64,000 nucleotides of DNA, taken from positions 29,917 to 93,916 of the forward strand of contig JALHMW010000019.1 of the NCBI GenBank assembly GCA_022843845.1. Direction: 5' to 3'. This document shows, piece after piece, positions 62,934-64,000 of this stretch. Position 1 is the stretch's first letter. Every line of letters starts with the position of its first letter. The notes below the pieces were generated by a model. It did no database searches, had not been told where the DNA came from, and was given only the letters and a program-made list of their open reading frames with translations. The DNA comes from Archangium sp. GTDB taxonomy: Bacteria > Myxococcota > Myxococcia > Myxococcales > Myxococcaceae. The position numbers were made by a program, and so were the translations under genes.

Positions 62934-63761
62934 ATGGTGACGCTGATTCTGTGGGGAGCGCTCGCTGCGGCCCCGACCCTCGCTGCACCGGGGCTCCAAT
63001 GTTCGGGCGTCGAACCCGCGCTCTGTGACGCCTACCTCGAACACTTCGTGGGGCAGCTGACGAGCCGCAGGCTCGCGGTGACGACGAAGAACGACATGGC
63101 GCAGATCATGGGCGCAGAACGCCAGCGTCAGTTGGTCGGCTGCACGACCGAGTCGAGCGCCTGCCTCGCCGAGCTCACCGCCGCGCTGGGGGTCGCCAAC
63201 CTGCTGACGGGAACCGTCGCGAAGACCGAGTCGGGCTACGTCTCGACGTTGAAGGTCCTGAACGCGACCGATGGCGCGACGAAGTGGTCGGCGACGACGC
63301 GGGTCGACACCGAGAAGGCGCTGTTCGTGTTCTTCGAGGAGCAGGCTGGCGCGCTCATCGGGGTCGTCGCTCCCGGTTTGCCTCCGCCTGGCGTCGCGCC
63401 GGTCGTGAAGTGGATTCCTGCGATGGTCGGCGGGCTTGCAGTGCTCATCGGAGGGACGTTGTTGTTGGCCTCGGAAGGGCAAGCAGAGTTCCTGAGGGAG
63501 TACGCGAGGTCGAACGACCCCATCACGATGTACCTCAGGGCTCGCCACGCCATGGACCCTCCGACCTACGAAGGTTTCATCAATGAGCTCGCCAGATCAG
63601 GCCGCGACTTTCAGCTCGCCGGGTGGGTCTCCTTGGGGCTGGGCGTGGCCGCGATTGCGTCGTCGATCGTGTGGGCGCTGCTGCCGTCGAGCCCGGTGAC
63701 TGCGACGGTCGTACCGACGGCGCACGGAGCGTCCTTCGGCCTCGCGATGGAGTTGCCATGA
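62934..63761 (+). CDS. Exported membrane protein of unknown function
   Basis: 275 residues from ATG 62934; signal peptide (LILWGALAAAPTLAAP). The mature N-terminal domain (about 22-145, with GVEPALCDAYLEHFVGQL and LGVANLLTGTVAKTESGYV) resembles the nucleotide-free alpha-beta domains seen in myxobacterial envelope proteins that sense or bind ligands; then two membrane helices (about 163-182 and 228-248). The stop overlaps the next ATG. Function unknown. Confidence 0.75.
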   Translation: MVTLILWGALAAAPTLAAPGLQCSGVEPALCDAYLEHFVGQLTSRRLAVTTKNDMAQIMGAERQRQLVGCTTESSACLAELTAALGVANLLTGTVAKTESGYVSTLKVLNATDGATKWSATTRVDTEKALFVFFEEQAGALIGVVAPGLPPPGVAPVVKWIPAMVGGLAVLIGGTLLLASEGQAEFLREYARSNDPITMYLRARHAMDPPTYEGFINELARSGRDFQLAGWVSLGLGVAAIASSIVWALLPSSPVTATVVPTAHGASFGLAMELP

Positions 63762-64000
63762 ATCGGATGACGGTTGCCGCGATGGCGCTCACGCTGGCGA
63801 GCTGCGCGAACTTCGATCAACTCGAGGCTGACGCACTCGATGCGGGTCGGATCGCGGGCATGAGCGGCGGCTCCGCAGGCGGTACGAGCGGTGGCTCCGC
63901 AGGCGGCATGGGCGGCGGCTCCGCAGGCGGCAGTGGTGGCGGCTCCGCAGGCGGCATGAGCGGCGGCTCTGCGGCCGGCATGGGCGGCGGCTCCGCAGGC
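63758..64000 (+). CDS. Gly/Ser-rich lipoprotein, N-terminal part (3' truncated by window)
   Basis: At least 81 residues. Signal ends ALTLASC (lipobox). After a short acidic stretch (FDQLEADALDAG) it becomes a GGSAGG-type repeat that runs off the window. ATGA overlap with the previous gene suggests joint expression. Such low-complexity spacers after a lipobox usually hold a domain away from the membrane; what follows cannot be seen. Confidence 0.75.
   Translation, partial: MNRMTVAAMALTLASCANFDQLEADALDAGRIAGMSGGSAGGTSGGSAGGMGGGSAGGSGGGSAGGMSGGSAAGMGGGSAG
63860..64000 (+). repeat. GGSAGG-coding short tandem repeat, continuing past the window
   Basis: Repeated GGCGGCTCCGCAGGC units separated by ATG/AGC/ACG codons, at 24-base spacing and at least six copies, coding Met/Ser/Thr-Gly-Gly-Ser-Ala-Gly-Gly modules. 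Confidence 0.85.

Overview
The window is GC-rich, densely coded bacterial DNA, and it joins two things rarely seen together. The left third is a purple-bacterial-type photosynthesis gene cluster (PGC). The right two thirds look like a myxobacterium (Myxococcota): large Ser/Thr kinases with a transmembrane anchor and PEGA or Pro-rich tails, Cys-rich and FG-GAP lipoproteins, an FHA protein, TPR proteins, frequent GTG starts, and a C5-type haem operon. The most economical reading is an anoxygenic phototrophic Myxococcota or a close relative. This rests on gene content only.

Layout. 1-21244, PGC: the 3' end of crtD and two tandem high-potential iron-sulfur protein (HiPIP) genes; a leftward bchG-bchP-orf95 unit; a divergent, tightly overlapped rightward unit bchF-bchN-bchB-bchH-bchL-bchM-lhaA-puhA-puhB-puhC-orf93-acsF-puhE; then the regulators aerR/ppaA and ppsR/crtJ. 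Together these cover Mg insertion, methylation, the O2-dependent ring-E cyclase, dark protochlorophyllide reduction, 3-vinyl hydration, and tail attachment and reduction. They also supply the reaction-centre H subunit and its assembly factors. puf genes, bchXYZ, bchC and bchD/I are not in the window and are presumably to the left or elsewhere. 21316-32263, tetrapyrrole supply: a gapN-like dehydrogenase, a ppsA remnant, hemJ, a leftward hemE-hemA-hemC-hemL-histidine kinase-response regulator-hemF series, and a divergent hemD-hemB pair. With hemA and hemL (C5 route) this covers most of glutamyl-tRNA to protoporphyrin IX, the branch point feeding BchH.

32453-46381, myxobacterial envelope and signalling genes: a 1370-residue internally duplicated membrane protein, two Ser/Thr kinases, a TPR coiled-coil protein, two large lipoproteins and an FHA protein. 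Tyrosine catabolism is spread over 38511-50513 (fahA, maiA, hppD, hmgA), with a Tat-signal pirin beside hmgA. 51081-59285 is a leftward series: a Tat-signal C39-like protein, and a chemotaxis-like set (cheC-like, cheA, cheY, cheW) headed by a DUF3857/transglutaminase TPR lipoprotein. 59361-64000 holds a possible 44-residue membrane protein, a lipoprotein, an NAD-type isocitrate dehydrogenase, a TPR protein, a secreted membrane protein and the start of a Gly/Ser-rich lipoprotein.

Physiology suggested: AcsF and HemF both need O2, HiPIPs are typical soluble donors to purple reaction centres, and AerR/PpsR give light/redox repression. This fits an aerobic anoxygenic phototroph in which the PGC was probably acquired from, or shared with, Proteobacteria while precursor supply comes from the host's C5 pathway.
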